From Geopseudomonas aromaticivorans (GTDB lineage: Bacteria; Pseudomonadota; Gammaproteobacteria; Pseudomonadales; Pseudomonadaceae), in NCBI RefSeq assembly GCF_019097855.1, contig NZ_JAHRGL010000080.1, positions 76,198 through 140,197 on the forward strand: a DNA stretch of 64,000 bases, given 5' to 3'. Position numbers and translations under genes: made by a program. The notes under the pieces are model-generated. The model was given only the letters and a program-made list of their open reading frames with translations. It was not told the DNA's origin and searched no databases. Of this stretch, positions 53,767 to 61,760 are shown in pieces; the first letter of the stretch is position 1; each line of letters opens with the position of its first letter.

Positions 53767-54606
53767 TCAGTAGGCTTTGCCGGCCTTGTAGATATTCTCG
53801 AAGCAGAAGTTGGTCGCCTCGACATAGCCCTCGGCGCCACCGCAATCGAAACGCTTGCCCTTGAACTTGTAGGCGATCACGCAGCCTTCCTGGGCCTGCT
53901 TCATCAGTGCGTCGGTGATCTGGATCTCACCACCCTTGCCGGGCGGGGTCTGCTCGATCAGGTCGAAGATGTCCGGAGTCAGGATGTAACGGCCGATGAT
54001 AGCCAGGTTGGACGGTGCGTCTTCCGGCTTGGGCTTCTCGACCATGGCGTTGACCCGGTAGATGTCCTCGCGAATCATCTCGCCGGCGATCACGCCGTAC
54101 TTGTTGGTCTCTTCGCGCGGCACTTCCTGGATGGCCACGATGGAGCAGCGGAACTGCTTGTACAGCTTGACCATCTGCGCCAGTACACCATCACCTTCCA
54201 GGTTCATGCACAGGTCGTCGGCCAGCACCACGGCGAACGGCTCGTCGCCGATCAGCGGGCGGCCAGTAAGGATGGCGTGGCCCAGGCCCTTCATCTCGAT
54301 CTGACGGGTATAGGAGAAGGTGCACTCATTGAGCAGGCGACGGATGCCGACCAGGTATTTTTCCTTGTCGGTGTCACGGATCTGATGTTCCAGCTCATAG
54401 CTGATATCGAAATGGTCTTCAATCGCCCGCTTGCCGCGGCCGGTCACAATGGAGATCTCGTTCAGACCGGCATCCAGCGCTTCCTCGACGGCATACTGGA
54501 TCAGTGGCTTGTTCACCACCGGCAGCATTTCCTTGGGCATTGCCTTGGTCGCAGGCAGAAAACGAGTGCCGTAACCGGCCGCCGGGAAGAGACACTTCTT
54601 GATCAT
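53767..54606 (-). CDS. galU: UTP-glucose-1-phosphate uridylyltransferase
   Basis: A 279-residue GalU that makes UDP-glucose from glucose 1-phosphate and UTP for LPS, exopolysaccharide and osmoprotectant synthesis. Motifs: FPAAGYGTRFLPATKAMPKEM, VTGRGKRAIEDHFD, FAVVLADDLCMN and VEKPKPEDAPSNLAIIGRYI. The ending KGKRFDCGGAEGYVEATNFCF is typical. It draws on the same glucose 1-phosphate pool as GlgC and GlgP. Confidence 0.96.
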   Translation of the reverse strand: MIKKCLFPAAGYGTRFLPATKAMPKEMLPVVNKPLIQYAVEEALDAGLNEISIVTGRGKRAIEDHFDISYELEHQIRDTDKEKYLVGIRRLLNECTFSYTRQIEMKGLGHAILTGRPLIGDEPFAVVLADDLCMNLEGDGVLAQMVKLYKQFRCSIVAIQEVPREETNKYGVIAGEMIREDIYRVNAMVEKPKPEDAPSNLAIIGRYILTPDIFDLIEQTPPGKGGEIQITDALMKQAQEGCVIAYKFKGKRFDCGGAEGYVEATNFCFENIYKAGKAY

Positions 54607-55042
54607 GGGAGAGAAGCCTTGCAGGTGTGGGAGTTCTGAACACGCAGTCTAATCAGGGCGCTCGCGGCTTACAATCACAGCCCGTGAGACATATCGCCTC
54701 CGTGCGCGGTTTATTTTCAACAGCCGGGCCCACGCGCACGGGGCGGCGATTTCTGTCGACTATCCGATAGAGCACAAGAGTTGGTGTATCCATTCAAGGA
54801 CATCAATTTCATTATGTTAAACAACGCATCATGAAACATATGGCACGATCTGGTCATGGTCAGAAATGCTGAGCACGCTTTCACTGGATCTGCCATGGAT
54901 CCGTTCGCAGGTGCTGCGCCAGCAGGCTCCGCCAAGCGTTGTTGGCCCGGCCCAGGCCTGCCGAAAAGCCGCAGATCGCGCGTATAATCAACGCCTTTCA
55001 AAAGCTGCCGGGTTGCCTCCGGCCCTGACGTGGACTGCTCCC
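54607..55042. other. Intergenic region upstream of galU and the FAD oxidoreductase
   Basis: 436 bases between divergent genes. It contains a dif-like half-palindrome (54796-54822, listed separately) in an AT-rich segment and a TATAAT at 54983-54988 that could be the -10 of the downstream gene, although a good -35 is not clear. No gene is supported; frames that continue upstream of 55043 lack homology. Confidence 0.5.
54796..54822 (+). repeat. dif-like half site
   Basis: AAGGACATCAA, TTTCA, TTATGTTAAAC. The last 11 bases match the XerD arm of dif with one change, and the spacer equals the one at 4572-4576 read on the other strand; the XerC-side arm does not match. Probably a chance relative or a degraded site. 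Confidence 0.25.
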
Positions 55043-56662
55043 ATGCTGCGTATCACCGAACTCAAACTGCCCCTCGACCACACCGATGACGAGCTGCGCG
55101 CCGCCGTGCTGCAGCGCCTGGGCATCACCGATGCCGAGCTGCTCGACATCCAGTTGTTCAAGCGCAGCTACGACGCCCGCAAGAAGTCCAGCGAGCTGCT
55201 GTTCATCTACGCCCTGGACGTCAGCGTGCGTGACGAAGCCGCCCTGCTCGCCAAGTTCGCCAGTGACCGGCAGATCGCCCCCACCCCGGACATGAGCTAC
55301 AAGTTCGTCGGCCATGCCCCCGAACAGCTGGAGGAGCGTCCGCTGGTGGTGGGTTTCGGCCCGTGCGGCATCTTCGCCGGCCTGGTGCTGGCGCAGATGG
55401 GCTTTCGCCCGATCATCCTCGAGCGCGGCAAGGAAGTGCGCCAGCGCACCAAGGACACCTGGGGCCTGTGGCGCAAGGGCGTACTCAACCCCGAGTCCAA
55501 CGTGCAGTTTGGTGAAGGCGGTGCGGGAACCTTCTCCGACGGCAAGCTGTACAGCCAGATCAAGGACCCCCACTTCTTCGGTCGCAAGGTGCTGGAGGAG
55601 TTCGTCAAGGCCGGTGCGCCGGAAGAGATCCTCTACGTCAGCAAGCCGCACATCGGCACCTTCCGCCTCACTGGCATGGTCGAGAACATGCGCGCCGAGA
55701 TCATCGCCCTCGGTGGCGAAGTGCGCTTCGAGCAGAAGGTCAGCGACCTGCTGATCGAGGATGGCCAGCTGCGCGGCGTGCAGCTGGAAAGCGGCGAGCA
55801 GATCGCCAGCCGCCATGTGGTGCTGGCTCTTGGTCACAGCGCCCGTGACACCATGCGCATGCTCCATGGCCACGGCGTATTCATGGAGGCCAAGCCGTTC
55901 TCGGTGGGTTTCCGCATCGAGCACCCGCAGTCGGTGATCGACAAGGCGCGCCTGGGCAAGTACGCCGGCCACCCGAAGCTGGGCGCCGCCGATTACAAGC
56001 TGGTCCACCACGCCAAGAACGGTCGCACGGTGTACAGCTTCTGCATGTGCCCCGGCGGCACCGTGGTAGCCGCCACCTCGGAACCGAACCGGGTGGTGAC
56101 CAACGGCATGAGCCAGTACTCGCGCAACGAGCGGAACGCCAACTCCGGCCTGGTGGTGGGCATCACCCCCGAGCAGGACTTCCCGGACGGGCCGCTGGCC
56201 GGCATCGAACTGCAGGAGCGCCTGGAGTCGCTGGCCTATGAGCTCGGCGGGCGCAATTACGAGGCCCCTGCGCAGCTGGTCGGCGACTTCATCGCCGGCA
56301 AGCCGTCTACTGCCCTGGGCAGCGTCGAGCCATCGTACAAGCCGGGGGTAAAGCTGCAGGACCTGGCGGCGGCCCTGCCGCCGTTCGCCATCGAGGCGAT
56401 CCGCGAGGCGCTGCCGGCCTTCGACAAGCAGATCCGCGGCTACTCGATGCACGACGCGGTGCTCACCGGCCTGGAGACACGCACCTCCTCGCCGGTACGT
56501 ATCACCCGCGGCGCCGACCTACAGAGCCTCAACGTCAAGGGCCTGTTCCCGGCCGGCGAAGGCGCCGGCTATGCCGGCGGCATCCTTTCCGCCGGGGTCG
56601 ATGGCATCCGCATCGCCGAAGCTGTGGCCCGCGACCTGCTAGGGCTGTCACACGACGTCTGA
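55043..56662 (+). CDS. NAD(P)/FAD-dependent oxidoreductase (COG2509 type)
   Basis: A 539-residue flavoprotein. An N-terminal ferredoxin-like region (about residues 1-90, LRITELKLPLDHTDDELRAAVL) is followed by the FAD-binding motif RPLVVGFGPCGIFAGLVLAQMG, FGEGGAGTFSDGKLYSQIKD, FCMCPGGTVVAATSEPNRVVTNG (split) and the C-terminal FPAGEGAGYAGGILSAGVDGIRIAEAVA. It is common in Pseudomonas as an uncharacterised dehydrogenase. The ATG at 55043 coincides with the family start. Confidence 0.9.
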   Translation: MLRITELKLPLDHTDDELRAAVLQRLGITDAELLDIQLFKRSYDARKKSSELLFIYALDVSVRDEAALLAKFASDRQIAPTPDMSYKFVGHAPEQLEERPLVVGFGPCGIFAGLVLAQMGFRPIILERGKEVRQRTKDTWGLWRKGVLNPESNVQFGEGGAGTFSDGKLYSQIKDPHFFGRKVLEEFVKAGAPEEILYVSKPHIGTFRLTGMVENMRAEIIALGGEVRFEQKVSDLLIEDGQLRGVQLESGEQIASRHVVLALGHSARDTMRMLHGHGVFMEAKPFSVGFRIEHPQSVIDKARLGKYAGHPKLGAADYKLVHHAKNGRTVYSFCMCPGGTVVAATSEPNRVVTNGMSQYSRNERNANSGLVVGITPEQDFPDGPLAGIELQERLESLAYELGGRNYEAPAQLVGDFIAGKPSTALGSVEPSYKPGVKLQDLAAALPPFAIEAIREALPAFDKQIRGYSMHDAVLTGLETRTSSPVRITRGADLQSLNVKGLFPAGEGAGYAGGILSAGVDGIRIAEAVARDLLGLSHDV

Positions 56663-56833
56663 ATGGCAGACTAGCGTCGGAAAGCCACCGCCCCCGGCGG
56701 TTGAAAACCTCCGGAGGCCCGGGTGCAAATAGCCACGCACGGTGAACTGCGCTCCCTGCTGGCGCAGCCCACCAAGCATGCTTATAGATCACCGCTGCCG
56801 AGGGGCCGCCCAGGCCCTCTCAGACCGGTCGAT

Positions 56834-57082
56834 TCAGGATGGGGGATGCGGGAGTGGCCACTTGAGCAGCTGAATTGCCTTGTCTAACTGGCTGCTCGCC
56901 TCTACCAGCACGTCATGGCTTTGCGTGTCGCTGATTGCCTCCTGAATCAGATGATGCGCCTGCTCCACCAGCTTGGTAATGGCTATCCGCTCCTGGTCTC
57001 GAGCCTCCAGTTCCAATTCAATCGCACGACTAGCATCCCAGCGCTCAGATGGCTCCTGCGGGTTGTCATGGCTTGCACTCAT
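56834..57082 (-). CDS. Small acidic helical protein of unknown function
   Basis: An 82-residue soluble protein: a charged N-terminus (MSASHDNPQEPSERWDASRA) and two amphipathic helices (AIELELEARDQERIAITKLV and EASSQLDKAIQLLKW). I do not recognise the family. It resembles short Pseudomonas proteins with a helix-loop-helix build. A GAGGGAAGA sequence before the ATG supports translation. It stands alone between the FAD enzyme and the tRNA region. Confidence 0.55.
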   Translation of the reverse strand: MSASHDNPQEPSERWDASRAIELELEARDQERIAITKLVEQAHHLIQEAISDTQSHDVLVEASSQLDKAIQLLKWPLPHPPS

Positions 57083-57489
57083 GTGGTCTTCCCTCTGCTG
57101 TCATTGTTATGTGTGAGTGTGTTCTGCCGCCGACTGCCAGCACGAAGCTCGTCAGCAGCCCAGCGGTGGTCGGCCTCGACATGATGCATGGCGCCATTAA
57201 TTGGCTCCAAGAGTGCCGCGCGCCATATATTTTATGCCGACTCCTTGACGATACCTAGAAATCTACTAAGGAGACATGCCATGAGTCAGCGTGTTGACGC
57301 TTTACGTGCAGAAGTCTAGTGCATATGAACGCTTTGACTTCGCGGTAGCGAGATAGCGCCAGTCAGCGCCTGCGGAGGGGTTGCGAGCGAACGCTCAAAA
57401 CCAGCTTGCAGCTCGTCCATTAAGCCTTTCGCGTCCTGATCCCAAAAAATCCAGCGAGTATCCAGAGCAAGGTGAGAGAGCCGAGGCAT
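57083..57489. other. Gene-poor region between the small protein and the tRNA-Leu terminator
   Basis: About 400 bases. A 12-codon frame (57281-57319, MSQRVDALRAEV) has AAGGAG seven bases before its ATG and could be a leader peptide or a stub of a lost gene. On the minus strand 57316-57480 holds a frame ending ALTGAISLPRSQSVHMH with no known family. I see no other signal. Confidence 0.4.
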
Positions 57490-57516
57490 AAAAAAACCGG
57501 CTGCAAGGGCCGGTTT
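57490..57516 (-). terminator. Rho-independent terminator after tRNA-Leu
   Basis: On the minus strand AAACCGGC pairs with GCCGGTTT over a 7-base loop and is followed by a run of seven T. It lies about 55 bases beyond the 3' end of the tRNA. Confidence 0.8.
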
Positions 57517-57570
57517 CTCTGTGTTTTTGTCGTATTCGGGTGAAGTCGGGAGCATGCGGGAAACGATATA

Positions 57571-57658
57571 TGGTGCCTGGGACGGGACTCGAACCCGTAT
57601 GCCGTTTTAGCGGCGGCGGAGTTTAAGTCCGCTGTGTATACCATTTCACCACCCAGGC
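57571..57658 (-). tRNA. tRNA-Leu (anticodon UAA)
   Basis: The minus strand folds as a type II tRNA. The acceptor GCCTGGG pairs with CCCAGGC; the anticodon stem-loop is GCGGA CTTAAAC TCCGC with anticodon TAA; the long variable arm is CGCCGCTAAAACGGC-like; the T arm is ACGGG TTCGAGT CCCGT, and CCA is encoded. In P. aeruginosa this tRNA stands downstream of tRNA-Gly and tRNA-Cys; here only a fragment of tRNA-Cys precedes it. Confidence 0.95.
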
Positions 57659-57917
57659 CCTGCGACTGCGGACCGTTGCAGTCCGCCATACCTTTTTGCC
57701 ACCCTAGCGGGATGTGCAACCGCCCAGTGCTGGTTACCCTTCGGGCCTCGGCACTGGCAACAGCTGCAGCATTCCTGCGTTTCGCTGCATTGCACTGATC
57801 AACAGTACGACGGGGCGGACTATAAACAGTCGACTGCCGCCCCTGCAAGCCGCTAAGGCAAAACGCACTTTTAAAGAAAAACCTTATAGATCATACACCT
57901 ACAGATCTTTTCTACAC

Positions 57918-57965
57918 TGGAGACCGAAGTCGGAATCGAACCGGCGTACGCGGATTTGCAATCCG
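57918..57965 (-). pseudogene. 3' half of tRNA-Cys (GCA), probable island attachment scar
   Basis: On the minus strand the sequence runs from the anticodon stem and loop (CGGATTGCAAATCCG, anticodon GCA) through the T arm (GCCGG TTCGATT) to the 3' TCCA end, as in tRNA-Cys. The D arm and 5' acceptor strand are missing and the upstream bases cannot pair with the acceptor end, so it is not a working tRNA. A lone tRNA 3' half is what site-specific integration leaves at the far end of an island. Confidence 0.7.
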
Positions 57966-58210
57966 ACCAAGAAATCCTGTGATTTCAGTAGCTTACACGG
58001 AAATCGATTCCAAAACATCCACGAGATCACCCGATTGAGATACGGAACCGATCCACCCCATAGTACCAAGCCCGCCTTTTTCTTCCTCGTCCGTCTTGGG
58101 GCGCGCAGCACTCACCCACTGCAACTGGCTCAAACCTGCACCATGTGAGTGTTTTCCTCACTGGAGGCGCACAAGTTGCGTCGGGGTACGGCCCCGGAAG
58201 CGCTGGCGGA

Positions 58211-58610
58211 TTAAGCTCTGGAGAGCGCACCAAACTGCAGACGTAGAAAAGCCCCGTACTGCAGCTCGGCTAGCGGCTGCAGCTCAATCGAGCAGGAAGC
58301 AATCGCCCACAAATCCTGACGGCTGACACCCAGCAGATAGAGAATCGGCGTGCCCCCCCTCCGGCAGCACTATCTCCGGCAAGGTTCTGGCTATCACGCA
58401 CTTGAGCCACACCGCCGGCCCTTGGCGTCGCTCAGGGGCGTAGTCGCCCAGGCAGAACAACTCAGGCAACACCGCCTGCAACTGTCCCAATACCGGCAGC
58501 CACTCGCGCTCCTTGTCCGGCCACAGAGTCGCCGCAGGGGTGGCCTGTGCGCTTGCGTGGTACTGCGCAGTACCCCGCAAGTTTTTGCTCAAGGCCTCGA
58601 TCACTTTCAT
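58211..58610 (-). pseudogene. Truncated, frameshifted PglZ-domain gene (BREX-type phage defence)
   Basis: The frame from 58610 reads MKVIEALSKNLRGTAQYHAS, LWPDKEREWLPVLGQL, LPELFCLGDYAPERRQGPAVW and CVIARTLPE, which resembles the N-terminus of PglZ-family alkaline-phosphatase-fold proteins of BREX/Pgl defence systems. At a run of seven G (minus strand, 58353-58359) the frame shifts; dropping one base restores TPILYLLGVSRQDLWAI and ELQPLAELQY, the next conserved PglZ stretch. It then stops at 58211, so the phosphatase domain is gone. The remainder was probably lost at the island end next to the tRNA-Cys scar. Confidence 0.6.
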
Positions 58611-58740
58611 AACACACGCTCATCCATCTGCCGGGCTTGCCGATGACAACCAGAGGCCAAGGTGAAATTTTTTACCTTGGCTCACGAACGGCTACAACCT
58701 ATTGAAATTAAAAGATTTAATTGAGCAGTCAGGGCTTCCG

Positions 58741-59502
58741 CTAGTGGCCAAAGCCATAAACCGCTCGCAGCCGCTCGATCAGCACAGGCAGCGTGATCCG
58801 GCCCAGATTCAGAGACCTCAAGTCCGGCGCCTGCTCCGGCAGCAGCTCAAGGAAACGCTGGAAGTCCACGGCAACCCGCTCGGGCAATTCAACACGCTCG
58901 TCAGGCGACAGCAGCTGACTCAAGCGCAGGACATCGGCGAGATGTTTGCTGACATTGCGGCTATCAATTCCCTCGCCTGCCTGTCTGCGAGCGCTCAGAT
59001 CGAGCCAGGCATGCGCCTTCAGAGGAATCAGCCGGTCAGCATCGACCCATGTCACATCACCCGACGTCCGCCGCCCCGCCACGATGAATTCGTAGTACTT
59101 GTCATCCAGCAGAATGGCCGAAAGGCTGGAAACCACCTCATCCAGTGGGATCGGTGTCAGATGGGCCTGATCATGCAACTGCAGACCATCCGGGACACGG
59201 GAGAACAGCTCCAGCATGACGGGATAACTGAAGTTAGCCGGTTTCTGGAAACGATAGAACTGCGGCTGCCCATCGCTTTTTTGGCGGATCTCATAACCAC
59301 CGGCCTCGATGAAGCACCAGAAATGCTCGCCGAAGCTGGCGTCCAACGCCTCAACGACCAGCACCAGGTCCAGATCCTTGGTGGCCCGGAAAGGCAGGTC
59401 AGCCTCACTCATGGCCAGGGCCGCCGCCACACCGCCGATCAGCACATAGCGATCAGTGAATTCAGCGAAATGCTGGCGAAAAATATCCAGTCCCCTTACC
59501 AC
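58741..59502 (-). CDS. Nucleotidyltransferase, AbiEii-like toxin candidate
   Basis: A 253-residue protein with a nucleotidyltransferase-fold core: YVLIGGVAAALAMSEADLPF, then RATKDLDLVLVVEAL, in which the DxD pair (TKDLDLVL) is the metal site of the MNT/AbiEii group. AbiEii toxins of type IV toxin-antitoxin pairs modify tRNA or inhibit growth. The start is GTG at 59502 with GAGGAG upstream and overlaps the stop of the winged-helix gene by 7 bases, so the two are translated together. The antitoxin role of the partner is inferred. Confidence 0.65.
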   Translation of the reverse strand: MVRGLDIFRQHFAEFTDRYVLIGGVAAALAMSEADLPFRATKDLDLVLVVEALDASFGEHFWCFIEAGGYEIRQKSDGQPQFYRFQKPANFSYPVMLELFSRVPDGLQLHDQAHLTPIPLDEVVSSLSAILLDDKYYEFIVAGRRTSGDVTWVDADRLIPLKAHAWLDLSARRQAGEGIDSRNVSKHLADVLRLSQLLSPDERVELPERVAVDFQRFLELLPEQAPDLRSLNLGRITLPVLIERLRAVYGFGH

Positions 59503-60476
59503 GGCAATTGCTCCTCAAGCTCTTCCACCGCCTGCCGGACACGGTCGTCGTGCTCTCCCTGCAAGCTCAGAATCAACGACAAGGGGTCAACCGCATCTCC
59601 TGCTTCGTAAATCTCAGGGCTATAGCGCCATATCTGCAGCTGTAGCGCACCCGGCTCCCTTCCCGGCAGCTCCTGAATGCCTTCCTGCTGCATCAGCTTC
59701 CACTGCTCGGCGCTGATGGCATACACGGGGTTCAGCGGGTCAGCCAGTAACGTCATAAGTGCCAGTGCACTCTCCCCTGCCAGCAGGAACGGCCCCTGGG
59801 CCAGACACTCCGGCGATACCCAAAAACGCTTCTTCACCGGGTCGCGCAAAAGAGGCAGTGCCGCTTGCCAGACCTCTCTCGGATTGTCGACATGGAAGCG
59901 CAGCCAGCGCGAACGCCCTTTACCCACGGCCTGCACCAACCCAGCAGCCTCAAGTTCCTTCCCGGCTCGTGAGAGCGTCATGGCCGTATAACTCAGACGC
60001 TCCCCCAGCTCGGCCGGATGAATCTCTCCCTGCCAAGGCTGCAGCAAGGCGCGAATCAACAAGGCTTGTGTCGCCGGACTCAGCGTCTTATCAGGCGATT
60101 GGCGACGCCGGCGAAAATACTCCCGCAGATCGACCCCTAGATCAGGCAAATACAGCTGATTACCCGGTACGATGAATGGCACATGCTGCTCGATCAAACG
60201 CTTTCGTTCATGGGAGTTCAGCGCAGAAATCACATAAACCCCCACAGCCCCGGTCAAGCGGTCAAGTGTCTCCATTCGCTTGCGCAGCTCGCTTGCAGTG
60301 CTTCCTCCATCTCGTGCCAGCAACAGCACATAGCTGGCCCCCAGCAGCTCGACAGCGGCGAACTCGTAAGCATCCTGAAGGTAGAACGGCAGCTTTGCCC
60401 CCTCTTTCCAAGGGCTGATGAGCACCTGGAGTCCGAGAACCTCGTAGAGATAGCGTTCAATTTCTGCGTACAGCAT
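59496..60476 (-). CDS. Winged-helix protein, AbiEi-like antitoxin candidate
   Basis: A 326-residue protein. An N-terminal 'type IV TA' style region (MLYAEIERYLYEVLGLQVLI, FYLQDAYEFAAVELLGASYVLLLA) is followed near residues 140-200 by a winged helix (TQALLIRALLQPWQGEIHPAELGERLSYTAMTLSRAGKELEAAGLVQAVGKGRSRWLRF, in parts). AbiEi antitoxins are winged-helix DNA-binding proteins that repress their own operon by binding inverted repeats; one of these lies 27 bases before the ATG. The nucleotidyltransferase follows with a 7-base overlap. A MarR-like regulator is the alternative reading. Confidence 0.6.
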   Translation of the reverse strand: MLYAEIERYLYEVLGLQVLISPWKEGAKLPFYLQDAYEFAAVELLGASYVLLLARDGGSTASELRKRMETLDRLTGAVGVYVISALNSHERKRLIEQHVPFIVPGNQLYLPDLGVDLREYFRRRRQSPDKTLSPATQALLIRALLQPWQGEIHPAELGERLSYTAMTLSRAGKELEAAGLVQAVGKGRSRWLRFHVDNPREVWQAALPLLRDPVKKRFWVSPECLAQGPFLLAGESALALMTLLADPLNPVYAISAEQWKLMQQEGIQELPGREPGALQLQIWRYSPEIYEAGDAVDPLSLILSLQGEHDDRVRQAVEELEEQLPW

Positions 60477-60502
60477 GGCGCACCGTTTTCAACATTATTT
60501 TC

Positions 60503-60531
60503 GCACGCTAACACTCGCTACGTTAGCGTGC
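60503..60531. promoter_or_regulatory. Perfect inverted-repeat operator upstream of the AbiE-like pair
   Basis: GCACGCTAAC and GTTAGCGTGC form a perfect 10-bp inverted repeat with a 9-base spacer, 27 bases before the start of the winged-helix gene, inside an AT-rich promoter region. AbiEi-type antitoxins bind such repeats for negative autoregulation. Confidence 0.65.
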
Positions 60532-60697
60532 AATTTTTACGTTATCCATGCGTGCTTCTGACAGGCCCCCTTGCCGCATGCGCCATGCTGTCCTTCCATA
60601 CCCAACCAGATCAGAAGCGCCTTACACCAGCCTCCAGCTCCGCCGCAGCACCTCCAGCAACTCCTCCTGTCGCCTCGCCACCACCTCCGGCGTCCAA

Positions 60698-60970
60698 CTA
60701 CTGGCATGCAGCACCTGGCTGGTCAGCGCCCGCCGGCATCAGCATCAGCATCAGCATCAGCAGCATGGGAATGAATTGCGCGAGGCCGACATAAACCAGC
60801 GACAGCGGGTCGCGGGTCATGTCATAGATTTGCCAGGCGACCACCACCGCCTGGATATGAATCGCCCCCACCGCGGCCAGGCGGCCGAGCAGAAAAGGCA
60901 TGAACCCGGGATGACGGTAAATGCTGCGCGTGGGCGCAGCGGCTATCGAGTCGGACAATGTAGAACTCAC
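60698..60970 (-). pseudogene. N-terminal fragment of an MFS exporter
   Basis: Ninety codons: the first 75 (HPGFMPFLLGRLAAVGAIHI, QAVVVAWQIYDMTRDPLSLV, YVGLAQFIPMLL) resemble the start of EntS-type MFS exporters, then a GCATCA repeat (four copies at 60736-60759) encodes a Leu-Met run and the frame ends shortly after PAG with unrelated sequence. The other eleven helices are missing. It is a truncated pseudogene. Confidence 0.6.
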
Positions 60971-61142
60971 AGATATCGGCGGGCGTGAATGGCCCCAGGT
61001 GGCGCAGTACTTGGTCCAGTCTATCGCGTTAACGCCCGGGCCTTCGCGGCATCAGGCCTCCCCGCCGCTGCCGACGCTGATCGGGTTGACCCCGCGAACA
61101 CAGCAGAGAGGATTACATTCGCGTCCAGCGAACCTAATGCTG

Positions 61143-61515
61143 TCAGCGCAAGTTGAAGCCTTGGTCCTTGAGTACCTGGGCAACCCGTTCGCGACCATGC
61201 AGGGCGTCGATGCTTTTCAGCCGTTCGAGCATCTGGCGGCTCCACTTGGGGGTGTTCAGCCCCAGCTCCTGGTAGAAGGCAGCCACGGCACGGTCGTAGT
61301 TCTCGATCGATTGCGCTTCCTGCTCCGGCACAGCGTAGGTCTCGCGGTACAGGACCACGTCCTGTGGCAGGCGTGGCTTGATTGCGGCAGGCTTGTCCGG
61401 ATCGGGATAGCCGACGCACAGACCGAACACCGGGTAGACCAGCGGCGGCAGGTGCAACTCCTCGATCACCGCCTGCAGGTCGTTGCGCAGGGCGCCCCGA
61501 AAATAGGAGTTTCAC
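61143..61515 (-). pseudogene. C-terminal fragment of an NfsA-type nitroreductase
   Basis: The frame runs SYFRGALRNDLQAVIEEL, HLPPLVYPVFGLCVGYPDPD, KPAAIKPRLPQDVVLYRETY and ends in a Trp/Arg/Leu-rich tail, the C-terminal half of NfsA/NfsA-like FMN nitroreductases. The N-terminal FMN-binding half is not present upstream; the sequence changes at about 61510. It is a truncated remnant, and an internal ATG at 61469 is not a real start. Confidence 0.6.
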
Positions 61516-61697
61516 TGATTAGCAGCATGCATGCCAGTCATCGGTAGAGCATGCAGCCCGGGCTATTGCCTGCCATTTCTCGATGCCTGGGCATGCCTGC
61601 GATGCGGCACTTGCAGCAAAGTGCGCAGTTTGTCTGGGGTATTTCCAACAGTCGCTGCTGGTCTGGCTCAGCTATCGAGTTAGCTCGCGTGAAGTGG

Positions 61698-61736
61698 AGG
61701 CATCCACCTGAGGCGCAAGAGCTCAGGTGGATGCCT
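61698..61736. repeat. Strong perfect hairpin downstream of the secreted protein gene
   Basis: AGGCATCCACCTGAG pairs perfectly with CTCAGGTGGATGCCT over the 9-base loop GCGCAAGAG, starting 25 bases past the stop of the gene at 61761. No T run follows on either strand, so it may be a transcript-stabilising or factor-dependent terminator, or a mobile-element end. Confidence 0.5.
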
Positions 61737-61760
61737 ATCGCCCTGGATCGCCTCAGGAAC

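Noticed and set aside
55001-56452. Antisense frame over the FAD oxidoreductase
   Set aside because: The sense gene carries intact FAD motifs and a family start; the antisense protein has shadow composition.
57899-58148. A complete tRNA-Cys at this place
   Set aside because: Only the anticodon stem onward is present; no D arm or 5' acceptor strand can be found upstream on the minus strand.
60736-60759. GCATCA repeats as a CRISPR or phase-variable tract
   Set aside because: Only four 6-base units, in a pseudogene, with no spacers; in-frame hexamers do not change the reading frame.
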